Shown in pieces: positions 44,300-56,945 of a stretch of DNA of 64,000 bases (within the stretch, counting starts at the first letter, position 1; the number at the start of each line of letters is the position of its first letter). The stretch comes from Anoplolepis gracilipes (lineage: Eukaryota > Arthropoda > Insecta > Hymenoptera > Formicidae): assembly GCF_047496725.1 (NCBI RefSeq), contig NC_132986.1, forward strand, positions 2,256,001 through 2,320,000, given 5' to 3'. A model generated the notes under the pieces. The model did not search any database, had not been told where the DNA came from, and saw only the letters and a program-made list of their open reading frames with translations. A program made the position numbers and the translations under genes.

Positions 44300-47038
44300 A
44301 CTTGGAAGTTACTTTAAAGAAGAAAATATTGTAACTATTCCATATAAAATAATACAATAAGTTAAGCTATTTGTATTGTTTTAATATTTAAATAGAATTT
44401 ATTATGTCAATGTATAAAAATTCTTGTATATAATTTATAGAACAAATAAATAAAGAAAATTTTTTACACAAATGAAATACAGAAACATTACACCTATGAA
44501 GAAACAAACACTTTAATTTACTCGTATAATACTTATCTCATAATCACGGTTTATTCTCTACAAATAACACGAAGTAGCACCTTGTTTCGTATGTAACTCT
44601 ACTTTTTTATTTAACTGTCTCTAATCTGTAACGACAAATTGAGATGTACGTTACTTTTGCAAGATAAGCAAAGAAAAAATATTAACGCTCGTTGAAATGT
44701 AAACCCGAGGAAATTTTTGTACACAAGTACAAATGTTTGATTATAAATTCCACTGCTCCTGTCACCGTTGCGGACCTCGGTTGAAAAAAGAGACGTTAAT
44801 GTAATCGTATTGTTATCACAGACGTGGATTTGTTTTTGTGTAGATATTCTCGTGCTCGGAAAAAGTAGAATTATCGCGATATCAACGCGAAAGCTCTCGT
44901 GTGCGAACCGACAATTTACGGAAAATTTACATAAGGCGAAATAAACGTTATGCTACATGCTCACGGTATAAGGACTCACTGCGATATACCAGGTAGAAAG
45001 AACGGATTACATTACGTTACTTTACTTTAGGGACGCTATCGGCACTTTGTCGCACGAAGTAGACGCCTACGCGACATCACTATAGGATAACACTAACTTC
45101 ATCTACTGGAGAGAGCTGCATATAGCATTTCCACACGTAGACATTCGATAAAAATATACATAATGCTCGAAAGCAACGTAGAGAATAGATAAATTTGAAA
45201 GAATTAGAATTATTCGAAAAGTTGCATTAAATCTATACATATATAAAAATTTTCTCATTCTTAATATTTTTTTATAAAAAAAAAAAATGAAAGATATATA
45301 GATATATTTACTTTTTCATTTATTTATTTATTTATTAAGAGTAAGAGAAAACCTTTTTTGATATCTTAAAATTATGCTAATAATCCAAAAAACAAAACGT
45401 TACAGAATTAAGAGTTTAAAAAATTAGCTATTATGACACATTCACATAATACTTCAGTACTTTAATCAGCGACTGCTCCTCGCTATAATCCGTCTTAATG
45501 CATGCCATGTAAAAAGTATCTCCTTCGTGCGTTTAAAAATTGCTGTCGGTTCTACAACGAGCAGCCTATATATTTCTAAGCCACTCCACTAGCGGCACTC
45601 CGGTACTCCAGATCCTCTCTTTCTACCTGAGGATCTCTCCAGCATTCCCGTGTTCCACCTCAAACCCCCTCGACTCGCTGTTTCTCTTTGCTACACTCTC
45701 TCTCGCAAAGCCATATGGATCCGCGGTATTCAAGAATTTCTCCGGAAATTCCCGCAACCGTCCAAACACTCTTCTCCGAAGGGTTGAAATCGCATGGGAG
45801 ACGTGCGAGACGACCGGAAATAGATCGACTCCATTCCGACGCGGAATTACCGCCTATGCCTTAAAGACAAACGCGACGGATTATCGACGTTGCTGCCGAG
45901 ATCGACAGAAATAAATGATAGTTTCTAGAAGACAAGAGAATGGAATGGAAGGAAATCAATTTATCTCTTAACGCTTGTGCGATTTTCTTGTTTATTTAGT
46001 TGTGCGACATTTATTATTATTAAAAAAGATTTCTTTATTAAAAAAAAAAAACATTAATACGCTTAATAATGTAAAATAGATTTCTTCAAATTTATTTATT
46101 AAAGCAGTAAATTATTGAGAAACTTTAAAAATCACTAACTAGCAAGACTTAATCTCATGTCATTAATTTCACAAGCAATCTTTATATAAAATAATTTAAA
46201 AACAGCTATACGCGGATAAGACCATATTTAATATTCTTCAATGATATTTTGCATAGTAGATAGAAAAGACAAACGCCAGCGTCAAATGTGTCTTCGTTGC
46301 TACACGAAGAAATTTAAGGGACGTGTTCCTTAATGATTTCTTGTTAGCTCAAGTATTTTCGAACTTTATCCGGTGCGCGAACCATGATTTCCAATTTGTC
46401 GAATCTCAGTCGAGGCACTTTTACGCGGCGTTTATCTTACCTCAGGAAGCAAGTAAAATTTTGTTAGAGATAAAATTAGATCGGTCGCGCTTTGTTTCAA
46501 TTTTATCCTCCTCGCGCTATGCAAAAGCAAAAGCACGCAAAGAGCGAGGGGAGGAGAAGCGATGATGAAACGCGCGGAAGGAAAACTGCAAATGAATTAT
46601 AAGACCACCGCAGGAAGCAGCGCAAATTCACCAAGAAAGATGTCTAGAGGAGGTATGATTAGCAGTATCTTGGGAAGATTGTATTTTCAGAATTCAGGAA
46701 GAGATAGAAGGAAAAGCTCCCTTATGGAAGAAACGTGTAAAAGTAGGAACTGAGATTCAAATAATTTTAACACACTTTAATGTACGCGCTTTCACATGTT
46801 TAATATATTTCATTAATTTATTGGATTAATTAATAGATCATCATCGTCCAGTACAAAATTCTAATTATTATTTCACCGAATTGTTTCTTTGCTAAACTTT
46901 CTCCGAAACTTAACTTTATATAATGGAAAAATATCCGAGGATATTAAGCAAGATTTTAAAGCGATAATTTCCTGAAAAACTCTTTTGACATCTTTCCTTG
47001 CGCCGTTGTATTACATTATTAGATAAAGGGGTAAACGC

Positions 47039-47040
<2 letters not shown>
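44300..47040. other. Unassigned sequence
   Basis: 44310-44620, 45120-45470, 45960-46300 and 46740-46980 are AT-rich. The plus frame 45540-45914 (124 codons) is not microsatellite-based but has no recognisable domain. A short stem TTTGTAC/GTACAAA is at 44716-44733. TTAC-type pentamers lie at 45006-45031. Confidence 0.4.
45006..45031 (+). repeat. Degenerate (NTTAC)5 pentanucleotide run
   Basis: ATTAC-ATTAC-GTTAC-TTTAC-TTTAG in 5-bp register. Similar in type to the TTACG/TTACA run at 22211-22230. It is not the insect telomeric TTAGG. Confidence 0.7.

Positions 47041-47046
<6 letters not shown>

Positions 47047-47079
<33 letters not shown>
47047..47079 (+). repeat. (AG)16 microsatellite
   Basis: Followed by AAAAGAGAGAGAAC. 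Confidence 0.95.
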
Positions 47080-47084
<5 letters not shown>

Positions 47085-48470
47085 AGAGAGAACTCCGCTT
47101 TCTCAGAACTGTCGCCGAAAGATAACGCGAGAGCGTGCGAGGACGCAAATTATATATTCCAGGCATTATATTCATATTTTACGCAGTCAATGTCGTCCTG
47201 CGCGACTGCAATCCGTAAAGCTCTTTCCAGCAGTTTCCTCTCAAGCTCAAAGAATTCTCTCCTTACTCAAAAGTGCAAACGGAGGCGTACGAAGTGAGTA
47301 AAAGGGATATTCTCCGGTTACTATCGCGACCATTCAGAGGATTACGCGGCGAAGTGGTCCGCAGCGAGGAAGGCGGAAAGTATGCCGCAGGAAACCCCTC
47401 CCCTCCCTCCTTCTAGCGGAAAATCCTCTTTTTGCGGTTTAAGGCCGTATAACGTACGTCTTGCGTGCCGTATCTCACTCATTTCGCGAGATGCTCGGGT
47501 AAATGCGGCCATTCAAATAAGCGTAATACCATGCCGCCTGGATGAGGAAACGAGCTTTAAGCGGACCCTGTATACTTCCGTATAGATGTACGACTAAGGC
47601 GTTAAAATTAATGAATCCCTAGACTGAGTTGTTAATTCGTTCCTAACGCTTTTCATGCCGCTTTTCGTTTTTTGAAAGAGACAATCCAAATAAGTCGACA
47701 AGTTAAATAAGTAAGTCGTAATAAAATTTCTTTCCTCTTAAATTTGTCCTCAAAAATTTCTTCAACTTTATATTTTACCTTGTGCTTTTCACATGGCAAT
47801 TAATCCCTTCTTTCCTTACAATCAATGATCACAAATATACTTTGTTCTATATTGAACTGAAGGAATTCTTGCTTCGTTTGCAACCCTTGATTCGTTTCAA
47901 TCAGGAAATAATTATTTCACGAATGTGTTTCCATGTCGAACAAACTATCGCGCGGGGAAAACTTAGAGAGAAATTGAAAGCGCGGAACGCTTTGCCGAGT
48001 CGCCGACTCGTAGGAAGAGACCATTCGAAAGCCGCACGATTCCCGCAAGCGGGGCGATTCGGACCGCGTACGCCAAGAGCACGGACCGTACGTTGGCGTC
48101 CGTTTATTACCGTTTTCCTAAATTGATTTCCAATTCTCATGGGTGGACGAGTGGAACGCGAGGGTATGTCGGAGTAACGTTCGCGAGTAGCGGGATAGCG
48201 CTACCGGAGAATCGACTGACTGAGAGAGAGAGAGAGAGAGAGAACGCGGGCGAGTTCGGGCCGACCAGAGGGTATAGTTCGAACGGGCACTATCGAATGC
48301 TCGGTGACCCGTGAGGAAAATGCGAATGCACGAGTTAGACAAACAGCAACGGTCGACCGGCTTCACGTGGCGCCCGAAACGAAAGAGGGAGGAAAACGGC
48401 CGGCGTGACTGCGAGAAATACGAGTAGCGAGCTAGGATTCAGATGAGACAAAAAGCTAGATGAGAATTAG
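47080..48470. other. CpG-bearing sequence with short overlapping frames
   Basis: Frames of 60-114 codons lie on both strands around 47380-48366. None is recognisable. 47640-47900 is AT-rich. It contains (GA)n at 48222-48243. Confidence 0.4.
48222..48243 (+). repeat. (GA)11 microsatellite
   Basis: Uninterrupted GA run inside CpG-bearing sequence. Confidence 0.9.
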
Positions 48471-49450
48471 AGAATCTAAAGATAAAAGAGGATTATGAAG
48501 AAAAAAAAAAGGAGAGGGAATCGTTCGGTTGATTGGACAAATGTACGAGAAACACATAAAGCAAAGACGAAAATAAATACAACGAATTCTTTTCGATCAG
48601 ATAAATTTTTGAACACTGCAAATAATATATTTTCAAAATTATTTTAAAAAATCTACTCCATTTATATATTATAATTAATTAATCTACGTATACACAAGGC
48701 GAATGGATGAGGCGTTTAATATTTTTGAAATAGACGGATATGATTTAGAGAGAAAAGAATTTGAACCTAGAAGGGAATTTTTTAGAAGCAAGATTTTCTT
48801 TTTAAATATTTTCTATCGTCATCTGTTGCATGTGCAAATATTGTAAGTCTTCTATTTAAACAGAATATGCATACACTATTACACATTAAAACAATACAGG
48901 TCAAGCCAGCCGGTTACGAGAAAAGAAATTCAAATGAAGGAAAAGAAGACGCGAGACGCAAACACTCGAATATGAAGACGATTGCAACAAGGAAAGAGAT
49001 GGCGGATAAAGTACTTGAAAAAGATAAAAAGAAAGGAAACCTAGATAAATAGAGTAGCAAAGGGAATGAAGCAACGATGCATCTCGCGTTCGCATTCACC
49101 ACCGTATCGCTTCCTTCCTTCTTTCCTCTACGTCGCTCACTTTGCCGCCTCGCATCGCGACCATGAAGGAACAGGAACACCGGGAAGAATGCACGCACTT
49201 TTTTCTCGTTTTTTTCCCCGTCTCTTTTTTCCCACCTTAGGAAGAAAGGGTGAAAGGCGACGTCGTATCTCAGCGCGCGTCCCTCTCCTCGGTCCTTATT
49301 TATCCCTACCTTACGCTTTTCTTCCGCCACTTTTATTCTGTTTAACGTCGAAGATGCGAGGGGAGGAAACGGATGGGGGGGGGGGGAAGATACGAGGGTG
49401 GAGACCAGGAAGAAAAGGTGCGCGGTTGCAAGTTTAATGATAACACAACA
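48471..49450. other. Strand-skewed purine / pyrimidine region
   Basis: 48920-49070 is strongly purine-rich on the plus strand, 49090-49230 is pyrimidine-rich, and 49350-49430 is purine-rich again with G12. The frames (plus 48867-49052, minus 48914-49330, plus 49066-49437) follow this skew and show no domain. Confidence 0.5.
49375..49386 (+). repeat. G12 homopolymer
   Basis: The longest G-run in the window, inside a purine tract. Long G homopolymers are rare and often mis-sized by sequencers. Confidence 0.9.
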
Positions 49451-52380
49451 AAAGACGCTTACATCCGCACGTATAATATCCGAAGGGAGGACTTATGAAA
49501 GAATAGTGTTTTTTTTTTTCTTTTTTTTCTTTTTGTTTGTTTAAATAACAGAAGTACGAGAAGCGAAATATCTCGAGCCAAAGCGACGTATATTTTCGAA
49601 ATGCTTCTTCCTCCGCGCAAAATTATCTCACTCTGTTTTAATTCAACAGTCGCGACAAGTCGGGCATCCATCTCGACCCGAAATGAAACCGCGATCTCGC
49701 TCTCTTTATGACTTCGTAACTTTATCTTGGCTCGAAACGCTTCGCGAACTCGCCGAGATCTATGAAATTGCAGATGATTCAGAACGTGATCTGAGATTAA
49801 GAACGGTTTAATGTACTCTTAGGTTGGCGAAATATCGTTTGGAACGCACAGAACAACCCGCAAAAGTGATATTAAAATATGTAAAATAATAACAATAATT
49901 CTCGGAGAAACAGAGAGAGAGAGAGTTCACGATTTATAAAATTACATTTAAATGTAAAGAAAAATATTATTATATATTTTTAAATATATAAATGAAAAAA
50001 GTAAAAATTGTGTAATTTTATGATTATGCATTTTTCTTTTTCCTATTTAAATTTTACATCTCACTACTCACTACGAATTTCTTGTTTTATACTTTTCTCA
50101 TTTGTATACATAAGCGTTATGTAAGTACTGAAATGCAATTCTTTAGATAAAATCTTTCAAGCTGTTTAGTGTGTATATAACTAATACACATATATATACA
50201 AATAATAAATACTATCATATAAATAGAAAGAATATCATAATAAATGATGAAAGTGAGGTTTTTTTTGTTTCAGTCTCACGCATACTTTTGCAAAATATCA
50301 AAATTGAATAATTTAGTTTTGTGTATTCTATTCTATATTCTTTATTTATTCTTTCATCGCTCGTGATTTGCCTGTGCAAGAGGCGCCTCGAAATGGCAGA
50401 ATAAAAGAAACAGCGGCTGCTCTTTGCATTTATTTCTAACTTTGAGCTTTTCTCCCTTCAGCCTTCTTTCTTTCTTGCTCTCCAGGACCATAGACGGACT
50501 GTCTCAGAAAATCCGGCAACCACCGACTACGGGAGCACCTGATTTGCAAGAAACTTTAAACTCGGGAATTTGCTGCCCCCTTATGGAGGTGGCTCTCTCT
50601 TACTCTCTTTCTCTCTCTTTCTTAAAAGTATTTCACGACTCGTTTGCGAAAATCTTTCATTCGGTGACAATTTCACACTTCAGGAAGTCTCGACGAAGTG
50701 TTCCGCAAGCGCACATCGTGCACCGTAAAAACGGCGACAAAGATAATTTATGCGTAACGCACGTACACACAAATCGTATTTTATTTCATATATTTAATAG
50801 CGATATTTAATGTTAACAAGCGCGCAGAGTTGGAAGATATTGAATTTAATTAAAAGCGTGAGAAGTGCTATAACGTGTTATACGAGGAGGTGCATCAGAA
50901 ACTGGAGCAAATATTGCACGGTCTAATTAATTCGTTAATTGTGGTCAGACCGATTGTAGTTCGATATTTAATCGTTTAATATTTAATCGTTAAATGAGTT
51001 GATCAGGGAGATAATTGCGCTTCCGGAACGGTAAACTGTACCTTTACCAAATTATAGTAATATGTAATATGTAGTATAGTAAATATGTGTATACCATTCC
51101 ATGGCAACAATTCGTAACTTTCGGCTTCCGGTAAAATGTATCTTTCATTGAAAAATATTTTCCTTAAAAATTTTCATTGAAAATTTTATTGAAAAAATTA
51201 TAATCTAGAACGTAAGATATCTCTCTCTTTCTTTCTTTCAACATTATGTAATTTAATAATTCTCCGGATAAATCTAACTTGAGTTTTTAACAGCTTATAT
51301 TATATTCACAATTAAGATGTTTTATTATTTCCTTTTTTCAACCATTAAAATTATAGATCCATTTCTGGAATATTTAAATAATTTATTTCTCGACAATTTT
51401 ATCTTAAAATTCTTCAATCTATAAGAATCTCTTTAATCAAAAATAGGTTTAATAATAAATCGAATTATTAAAGCTATATTTTTTTATCTCAGCTACAATC
51501 TCTCAAAGATTAAATATGATAAAGTACCGATACTGTCATCCCGAGTGGACTATATCTCTTCCATATCTAATTATACGATATTTTCAAAGTATCAAATTTA
51601 AAAATTGGTTCTTTATCTGCGACAGTGCTGTTGCACACATATGCTGCAAAAAATATGAAATAGCCAGAAGCCGCACACAACGAATAATACGACGCGGCGG
51701 CGGCGGCGACGAGTATATTTTCATCCGGGTCACCCTGGGGACGCCCTGATAAAAATGCGGTTTCGTGCGAAAGTAAGCGACCTCAATATCCGTACGTCCG
51801 ATGGAGTGTCCGGCCACTCACAATTTCCACGCAGCTGTATACGCGTCGCTGCTACATCCAAACTTACGATGAGATGATGTTTCGCGATAATAGTGAAGAA
51901 AAAAATTAAAATTTATCGTGTGATCTGCCCGTCATAAACAAAAATTTTAAATAAAATATTTATTTTAATTTTTACATTGCGTCATTAATGGTCTATAAGT
52001 TAGATTGGATCGATCCGATGGTTCCTGTATTTATATCTACGAGGTCGGGTAAAATAACGTATATAATTATATCATCATTATACTAATAATTATAAATTAA
52101 GATTGTTTAACTGATGTTTTACATCCTATTTTCAATTCGTATTTTTTATATTCAATAATTATTGTAGTATTAATAAATAGTTTTATAAAATATCCATAAA
52201 TTGAAAAAATTAAATGTTAATTGTATATAATATCTGAAAAAGACGAAATAAATCATAACGCTAATTTAGCAAAGAAATTAAAAAAATATCAAACAATATT
52301 TCTTTAATATTATATATTATATACGTCAATTTTAGAAAAAAATCTTGATGTTTACATCGAAATTCAAGTTCAGCGGAATT
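49451..52380. other. Unassigned, mostly AT-rich
   Basis: A pyrimidine tract (49508-49536) causes lysine runs on the minus strand. The plus frame 50424-50810 (128 codons) is partly CT-repeat-derived. A tandem ATATTTAATCGTT pair lies at 50964-50991. 51660-51860 is CpG-bearing, with GGCGGCGGCGAC. 51900-52340 is AT-rich. Confidence 0.45.
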
Positions 52381-52760
52381 ATATGGATTTCAATTTCTAC
52401 TTATTCGGCGGTGTGATTGTCAGCGGGGTAGCAGTAGCTTCTCGACGACCATTATCACCAGGCAAAGGGAGCATTGATATACGCTGGCGCGAATCGGGTG
52501 CAAGAAGCGGCGGTAACGCATCGCTAGGAAGCCGGACGATGGGTGCATACGTTACCGGATATCACTCCCTCCCTTCGTTTCTCCCGTTTCGCCGAGTTAA
52601 CTCCCGCCCGTCTCCTATTGCTGTGGGTAGTTAACTGCGGTGAATCCTAGCACCCCGAGCGATCGTACGTCAACCGTACACCGTGCTTCCCCGGGTGCAA
52701 TCGCTCGTTCTGGGATATTGTATACTGTATCTAGCATCCGGTTCGAAAATGCTCGAGCCA
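52381..52760. other. CpG-bearing balanced stretch
   Basis: Contains the plus frame 52383-52634 (83 codons), without a recognisable domain. It could be an exon or regulatory DNA; nothing decides it. Confidence 0.35.
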
Positions 52761-53935
52761 AGTCAGATCTAGCCGATTTTTACGCGATGACAAATGCGGA
52801 TACAAAATTTATATTCTCCGATTTCTTTGTTTTTTATTTAATATTCGATTATATATATTATACTTTACCTCATATCGTTTTTAGATAAAAGTAAAAAACA
52901 ATATCTAATATTTTTCAATTTAATATTGAAATAAAAGCACGAACACCACTTCATCTCTGCGCGTGAAAAACTTTTTCAATGATATTGCAGATTTTAGAAA
53001 ATAAAAAAATTGTTTTCTCTAATACCCCAGCTTATATGAGAAAAACAAAAATAATTCTGAAAAATTCTATGTTTATTTTTTGTATTACTATCCGGATATA
53101 CAAATGGAAACCATACATTCCAAAGTATTGATTTTGATGGATCGTTTTAAAAAAAAAAAAAAACTAGAGAAAAAAATATTTACTATATGTGTAAAAATTG
53201 AACAATTAAAAAATTTTTCATAAAATCTTAATTGGTACAATTTTTTTAAAGATTTTTTTAGGAATTTTTTTATAATTTATTTACTATTACATTTTTTACT
53301 TTTCGTAAAAATACTAAATTAATCATATGTATAATTGATATGCGTTAAAGGAAATCCTTCAAATAACGACTGCCAGCGGCAAGTAATTTGAAAACTCGAT
53401 TTAGCCTCTCGCGCATAGGTTGCACGTAGAGAAATTTCGCGATATCACGAATCGATGAGATAGCCAATCGGCGGTATCGCAATTATTCCCGCTATATATA
53501 ATCCCGTTGGAACTGTCTAAATATCACGCGATGTTAATTACGCCAGTTTTACCGCAATACGATAATTTGCGCGCATGCGAGGAATTGTCGCAATTATCGC
53601 GGTGTCGCTTTTATTTACTTTGCAAACCGGCGTCCGGTATATTTCCATATTCCATTGACGCAATATTTCAAAACGTTTTCAAATCAATCACCCTCTTTAC
53701 GAGTGACCGGCGAAGTTAAATTTAAAATTGCTCGAAGAGAGAAAATCCCGCACGTGTACGCGCGCGCACTCTTTAATAACCAGTTTGAAAACCAATTGCG
53801 CTTAGTAACGAGCAATCTGTCCGTCGATGTTGCGTTCAATCGCTCGCGTGTTTCGATGTAAAATATAACAAAACCTGTATACAGAAGTTGATGAAATTGA
53901 AAGATATTTAAAATAGTCGAAACTCGCGATAAACG
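52761..53935. other. AT-rich, then balanced sequence
   Basis: A14 ends at 53163. A TATA-like CTATATATAATCCC lies near 53492 with no gene downstream that I can support. Short frames at 53507-53861 are unrecognised. Confidence 0.45.
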
Positions 53936-53939
53936 CTCC

Positions 53940-53961
53940 CTCTCTCTCTCTCTCTCTCTCT
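53940..53961. repeat. (CT)11 microsatellite
   Basis: Uninterrupted CT run followed by TTCTCTCC. Confidence 0.9.
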
Positions 53962-54065
53962 TTCTCTCCTGAGAAAAAATCTCTCGATAAGATCTTAATA
54001 AAAAAAAAAGATATCCGTTGAATATTGAATATGTCAAAGAAATCTTTCGTCGGTCGGAGAGATTT

Positions 54066-54079
54066 CCGGGACACCTTGT
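54066..54079. mobile_element. Possible transposon right terminus (CCGGGACACCTTGTAT)
   Basis: CGGGACACCTTGTAT resembles the ...GGGACACCCTGTAT terminus that recurs in insect repeat families. The element body would lie upstream. No matching left end was found, so this is a fragment at best. The family similarity is from memory. Confidence 0.3.
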
Positions 54080-54550
54080 ATGTGCGAGCACGTGTGAAGT
54101 CGAATTGGCACGAGGCTACACATGTATTCGACGCGAGTAGGGGGGACCTTAATTCAAGATTGCGTCTCGAAGATCTCGCTTAGGATGGCGGGGTGGAAGC
54201 GAGAGGGGTAGTTTCGTCGCGACGAGGTTCTCTCAGGAAGGGACGTCCCGTCCCGCAAGGGGGCTTGCCGAAGAATTCCGCCGATTCGTGTGGAAGAAGT
54301 CGAAGCCACCCACCCCTGTACCGCCGCCGCTCCTCGGGGGATCCATTCAGGAGCAGACGTTGGTAGGCACCTTGGCATAGATATCCGATAAGATTTCTCT
54401 CGGGACGTGGCCCGAGAGAATACCCCTCCCGCTCACTTCTCGAAGCGACGAGACCGACTGATCGTAGAACCGGGGCACGTATGGCGCGAGCGCGCGTGCG
54501 TCCGGCATTTAAAATTATCGGATAGACTTCTCTTCCTCTACACGGCCCGG
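54080..54550. other. GC-rich stretch between two outward-facing repeat-like termini
   Basis: Contains a minus-strand frame (54154-54378, 74 codons) of normal amino-acid mix (not repeat-derived) and a short plus frame (54407-54592). No domain is recognisable. GGGACGTCCCGTCCCG near 54240 is partly palindromic. Confidence 0.35.
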
Positions 54551-54552
54551 TA

Positions 54553-54640
54553 TATACAGGGTGTGTTGACCGAACTTTACGAACGGGAATAACTTTTATG
54601 GTTTTTACTACGAACGAAAATTGTGAGTTGAATATGAATA
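54553..54640 (+). mobile_element. Possible transposon left terminus (TATACAGGGTGT)
   Basis: TATATACAGGGTGTGTTGACC followed by GGGAATAACTTTTATGG resembles the 5' ends of common insect repeats that begin ACAGGGTGT and contain an AATAACTTTT motif. No downstream partner end was found. Family assignment is not attempted. Confidence 0.35.
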
Positions 54641-55300
54641 CGATATCACGAGTATGAATAATATTATTAATATAACTGATATCTTCGACAGTTTATTAAA
54701 GTCACGTTCAAATATTAATACATATTTACGTTGCATACGCGTGTGAAATATTAGTTATTAATATATGCATTTTACCATTTAATTCTGAATAATTAATAAA
54801 CGCAAATAATTATCATCATATTATTATAGTAAATACACTTCTGAATTATTTCTTGACTTAAAATTTTTGACTCACTTTTTATTAACATATCGTGATTCAC
54901 AATCATGACACAATCGATTAGAGTTACTGAGAGAACCAAATTTTATGTATGGCTCTAATTTATAAAATGATTCAAAATTATTCCACCATCTAATTAACAT
55001 AAATTTTAATGTATATAAATAATTGATATAAATTAATAAATAAAAATGTGTAGTAATATATAATATATACACGTAATATATGTATAACATACAGCATACA
55101 ACATATACAACATACAAATATACCAAACAAAATTGGAAATGTAACAAAATAAAATTGGAAAACAATAATTTATTTATATATTATTTATTTAAAAAATTAA
55201 AAGAGTGGCGGGATAATTTTGGGAGAACAATCTTGTCTACATTTGCGACCTAAATATATTAAAACAATTTTTTACAGGAGTTTCGCAAAACATGTAACCC
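54641..55300. other. AT-rich spacer
   Basis: ACATA-rich words at 55067-55132 make a tyrosine-rich minus-strand frame. Nothing else was recognised. Confidence 0.5.
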
Positions 55301-55585
55301 CCGGATCTCAAGGGGTTAATCTCGGGATTGCCAGCGACGTGGATTAATTCGCCGACGTGTTACGCTCGCACGTGTCGCGCGAGTAAAACACAACGTGGTC
55401 GCGCGTATCGCGCTTTTTGCGATTCAAATCTCGCGTCGGGTGGACTAATGACCGCGCACGAGGAAGGGCTTTTGCCAAGTGTGGGTCTCGTCGTGAGGCG
55501 AGACGGAAGAGACGACTCCACGTTGAGATCGACGTGCGAGTGGTTAAACTCACCCCAGGGATCGTAAACTATCATGGATAGTCGA
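55301..55585. other. CpG-rich stretch open on both strands
   Basis: Frames of 69-90 codons overlap on both strands, with no recognisable domain. Confidence 0.4.
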
Positions 55586-55616
55586 GCCATAGGGACAATA
55601 ATGTCCTCTCTATGGC
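55586..55616. other. 31-nt hairpin
   Basis: GCCATAG (55586-55592) pairs with CTATGGC (55610-55616) and GGACA (55593-55597) with TGTCC (55602-55606), with a 3-nt bulge on the right side and an ATAA loop. A second small stem, ACTATC/GATAGT, lies just upstream at 55568-55582. Confidence 0.75.
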
Positions 55617-56515
55617 AAAGTGCAAAGGACACGAGGAAGGATAGCGATGTCGAGAGTCGCTTGAGAGGGATCGGCGAACAAATAAATATAGATTCGTAGA
55701 TTCAGGGCGAATTGGCATAGATTAAATGGTTGGGGATAAAAATTCACTGGAGTGTCAAGGATAATATTAGCTCACCAAAAATATTTTGAGTTATACTAAA
55801 TAATTGTCAGACTTTTTACACGTTTTCTTTTTTAATTTATAAACTTCTCCACAAATGTGAAATTTTTTTCTTAAAATTTATTGAAAATATAGATATTAAA
55901 TTTGTTTGTAATAAAATGTCTATATCTTGATATTTTTATTAAAAATAAATTTATTTTACGTAGCTGTAAGTCCGAGCAAGTGCAAGATATTTTTTGTTTA
56001 TTAAAATAACAGATAACGTTACTTTAAATGTCGACTCTTGCTAAGAGTCTCCAGAAACTGCAACTTAACATCCGATTTTAGAAAGCAGCTATACGCTTTT
56101 AAATTTGATACTGAAACAAAATCTGAGCGATTATTCTAGCAAGTATCTAAGAAAAAAGAAGAACGAGAGAAGCTTGCAGATCCGCAGGGATCCATCTGAG
56201 ATTTCATTACGTTGTAGAACAAAGTTTCTTACGAGACAGAACAACTACATTAACGTCGTTAATTACATCTTGTAATAAAGCGCAGAGTAAGCAAAGGTGC
56301 GAAGATAGCAGGTAATCTCTAGACGGGAATCGAATTGAAGACGGGACGAAGATCGTAGATGAAAGGAGTAAGGCAATAAGCATAATTTATTGCGTGCTGA
56401 GTACACGAAGGGGAGAAACAGACAGCGTTGTACGCGTAAACGTAAATGTAAAAGGAGTCCCCGAATGACGGTGCTTTTAAGTCCGGGCAAACGCGGGAAA
56501 AAAAGAAAGAAAAAG
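55617..56515. other. Unassigned, AT-rich core
   Basis: 55780-55980 is AT-rich; the remainder is ordinary. The minus-strand frame 56263-56640 includes a poly-F stretch from the next A-tract and is discounted. Confidence 0.5.

Positions 56516-56544
<29 letters not shown>
56516..56544 (+). repeat. Poly-A tract (29)
   Basis: 29 A preceded by GGGAAAAAAAGAAAGAAAAAG. Confidence 0.95.
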
Positions 56545-56546
<2 letters not shown>

Positions 56547-56640
56547 GCGCACCCTCTCTTAGTACGAACGCGAGCCGTGTAAAATAAAAAGTGTTACGCC
56601 AAACGTAGGCCGCGCGGAAAGAGAGTAAGATTAAACCCAA

Positions 56641-56945
56641 AGTCGAAGAGTTCGCTTAATCTCCCATTTAAATAATGGCAACGGCGCGGGTCACGAATAC
56701 ATCCAGCCAGTCAGCCGGACACGACTAGAGTGGCTCTAACGAAATTATTCAGTTCACTTTTGTAAATGACCCGCCGCGGGGGCTTCCTCGAGCATGGTGG
56801 TTAACAGACGTTCGACCTTTTTACACGCGTGCGGCTCTCTCATGATGTCAAAAGACCTCGTTAACGGTTCGCCGATGTCGCGAGAATGCGCGCATTTTGC
56901 GTTTCTATGGCCAAATTAACAACGAATTTCATTTAATGAATTTCA
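56641..56945. promoter_or_regulatory. Candidate cis-regulatory block
   Basis: Balanced, frame-free, repeat-free sequence with CATTTAAATAATGGC near 56666, GAAATTATTCAG near 56740, GTAAATGACCCGCCGCGG near 56762 and ATTTAATGAATTTC near 56931. Texture-based inference. Confidence 0.25.

Noticed and set aside
48914..49437. 138-codon minus and 123-codon plus frames
   Set aside because: They follow the strand skew of purine and pyrimidine tracts and show no family features.
53492..53505. TATA-like CTATATATAATCCC
   Set aside because: Same reason: isolated motif, no supported transcript or coding region downstream.
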